Source: Cerioporus squamosus
Lineage: Eukaryota > Basidiomycota > Agaricomycetes > Polyporales > Polyporaceae
Reading direction: 5' to 3'
DNA: 19,612 nt
Assembly (NCBI GenBank): GCA_022592435.1
Contig: JABYQS010000516.1
Coordinates: 1-19,612 of the forward strand
Made by a program: the position numbers and the translations under genes. Below, piece after piece: positions 18,739 through 19,612 of the stretch (the first letter of the stretch is position 1; each line of letters opens with the position of its first letter). Below the pieces are notes generated by a model, which saw only the letters and a list, made by a program, of their open reading frames with translations, ran no database searches and had not been told where the DNA came from.

Positions 18739-19612
18739 TCACTGATCATGGTCGCTGAGGAAAGCGCCAGAGATCATCAGATCCTGTAGTGGAAATCAAC
18801 GCCATGCACTGAACCTGTAACGCAGCAGCACGTACCTGCGGCTTGAACGCCCAGTTGTCGAACGCGCGCATAATGAGGGCCCAGTCGGAGATGTTCAAAT
18901 CTCGAACCTTTTTCTTGATGTTGACGCGCTGATCCCGAGGTAAGCGTGGGGATGTCAGCGCGTCAACCAACGTCGACGCTCCCGGGGCGAGCGAGCTGAG
19001 TAGTCGACGTGAGTTCGGATCAGAGAAGCCTCAGAGAAAGGAGGAGAAAAGGACGTACCTCAGTGCGTCCGCAAGCTTCGTGCTTTTCAGCACAAAGAGC
19101 CTCCGCAGACAGTAGTCCCACTGATCTGTAGCGCCCCTTTGTATGATCTGCTCGGCGTACGGTATTGCCGTGATGGCGTGCATGGGCTGCCCTACTTTCC
19201 TCGTGGCCACGGCCGCCCTGGCAGCAGCAGGAGGGTGAAAATGATCTGAGTACGGCGCAAGGCAGTCGGGGTGGAGGGTTTCCTTGATGTCCGCGGTCGC
19301 CTCTGCGATGACTCCCAGTTTACATCGTCGCGTGGTGCCAGGAGGGGCAGATAATCGCTGTTGTGCTCATAAACATGTCTCCTCATAATGAAAGTTCAGC
19401 ACACCCACTGTCCAAACCCAGTCGCTCACGAGGATGCTCATCGGGACACGGCCATGTTTGAACAACCACGAGCGCTCTGGGATGCATCGGAATAGTTGTG
19501 CTATTAGTTGCTCGCCCTTGATGTTGTGGGTCAGTTGAGCGACGAAGTGTAAGTTTGGGACTAAGGGAAGACTGTGAGCGACAGTCTCAGGAGCGGATAA
19601 CCATTACTTGGT
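18739..19612 (-). CDS. Mitochondrial transcription factor Mtf1 / rRNA adenine dimethylase-like protein, C-terminal part (partial)
   Basis: The gene enters from the right edge and about 219 C-terminal residues are visible. Exons in transcription order are 19612-19608 (partial), 19560-19409, 19357-19059, 18995-18836 and 18783-18739; introns are 47, 51, 63 and 52 nt and all phases join. The first full exon reads PNLHFVAQLTHNIKGEQLIA and later GRVPMSILVSDWVW. This matches the region after motif IV of KsgA/Dim1-type methyltransferases as found in fungal mitochondrial TFB/Mtf1 relatives. The rest is a helical C-terminal domain (QWDYCLRRLFVLKSTKLADAL, then RVNIKKKVRDLNISDWALIM), which in this family contacts promoter DNA or rRNA. 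The SAM-binding N-terminus, mitochondrial presequence and start are outside the window. It is therefore not possible to say whether methyltransferase activity is kept or the protein is purely a transcription factor. Confidence 0.75.

Overview
The window reads as genomic DNA of a filamentous basidiomycete, probably an agaricomycete. Genes are dense in introns of about 47-64 nt with GT..AG ends. The recognisable proteins are eukaryotic (a YSH1/CPSF73 endonuclease, a Ctf4/WDHD1 replisome hub, a mitochondrial Mtf1/rRNA-adenine-dimethylase relative). Two tandem single-domain expansin-like (loosenin-type) secreted proteins suggest a wood- or litter-degrading fungus. Species cannot be named from the sequence alone.

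Layout from left to right. Bases 2-85 look like the last codons of an upstream plus-strand gene. Bases 534-2564 (+) hold a three-exon DUF2264 gene. It converges on a ten-exon YSH1 gene at 5883-2820 (-). YSH1 is divergent from a two-exon gene for a 92-residue basic protein at 6133-6467 (+), and the two share a 249-bp promoter interval. From about 6.5 to 13.8 kb the DNA is gene-poor. It carries three small secreted-protein genes: two loosenin-like paralogues (7542-7076 and 9886-9411, both minus) and a four-exon DUF3237-like gene (12505-13194, +). The rest of that stretch has no gene I can support.

The right-hand end is housekeeping again. A sixteen-exon CTF4/WDHD1 homologue lies at 13827-18080 (+). 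A tiny three-exon gene for a 53-residue protein lies at 18357-18077 (-), and its stop codon interlocks with the CTF4 stop in one TTAA. The C-terminal part of a mitochondrial transcription factor/rRNA dimethylase-like gene runs in from the right edge (19612-18739, -).

Functionally, core nuclear genes (mRNA 3'-end cleavage, replication) and a mitochondrial gene bracket a variable island of secreted proteins. The most distinctive observations are: the interlocked stop codons and the mini-gene; the SQ/TQ-rich, near-PIP-box tail on Ctf4 with paired ACGCGT sites upstream; the His-rich and acidic C-terminal segments of YSH1; and the duplicated expansin-like genes whose similarity extends into the TATA region. 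All exon models were built by eye from reading frame, splice signals and family resemblance. No search or alignment program was run.
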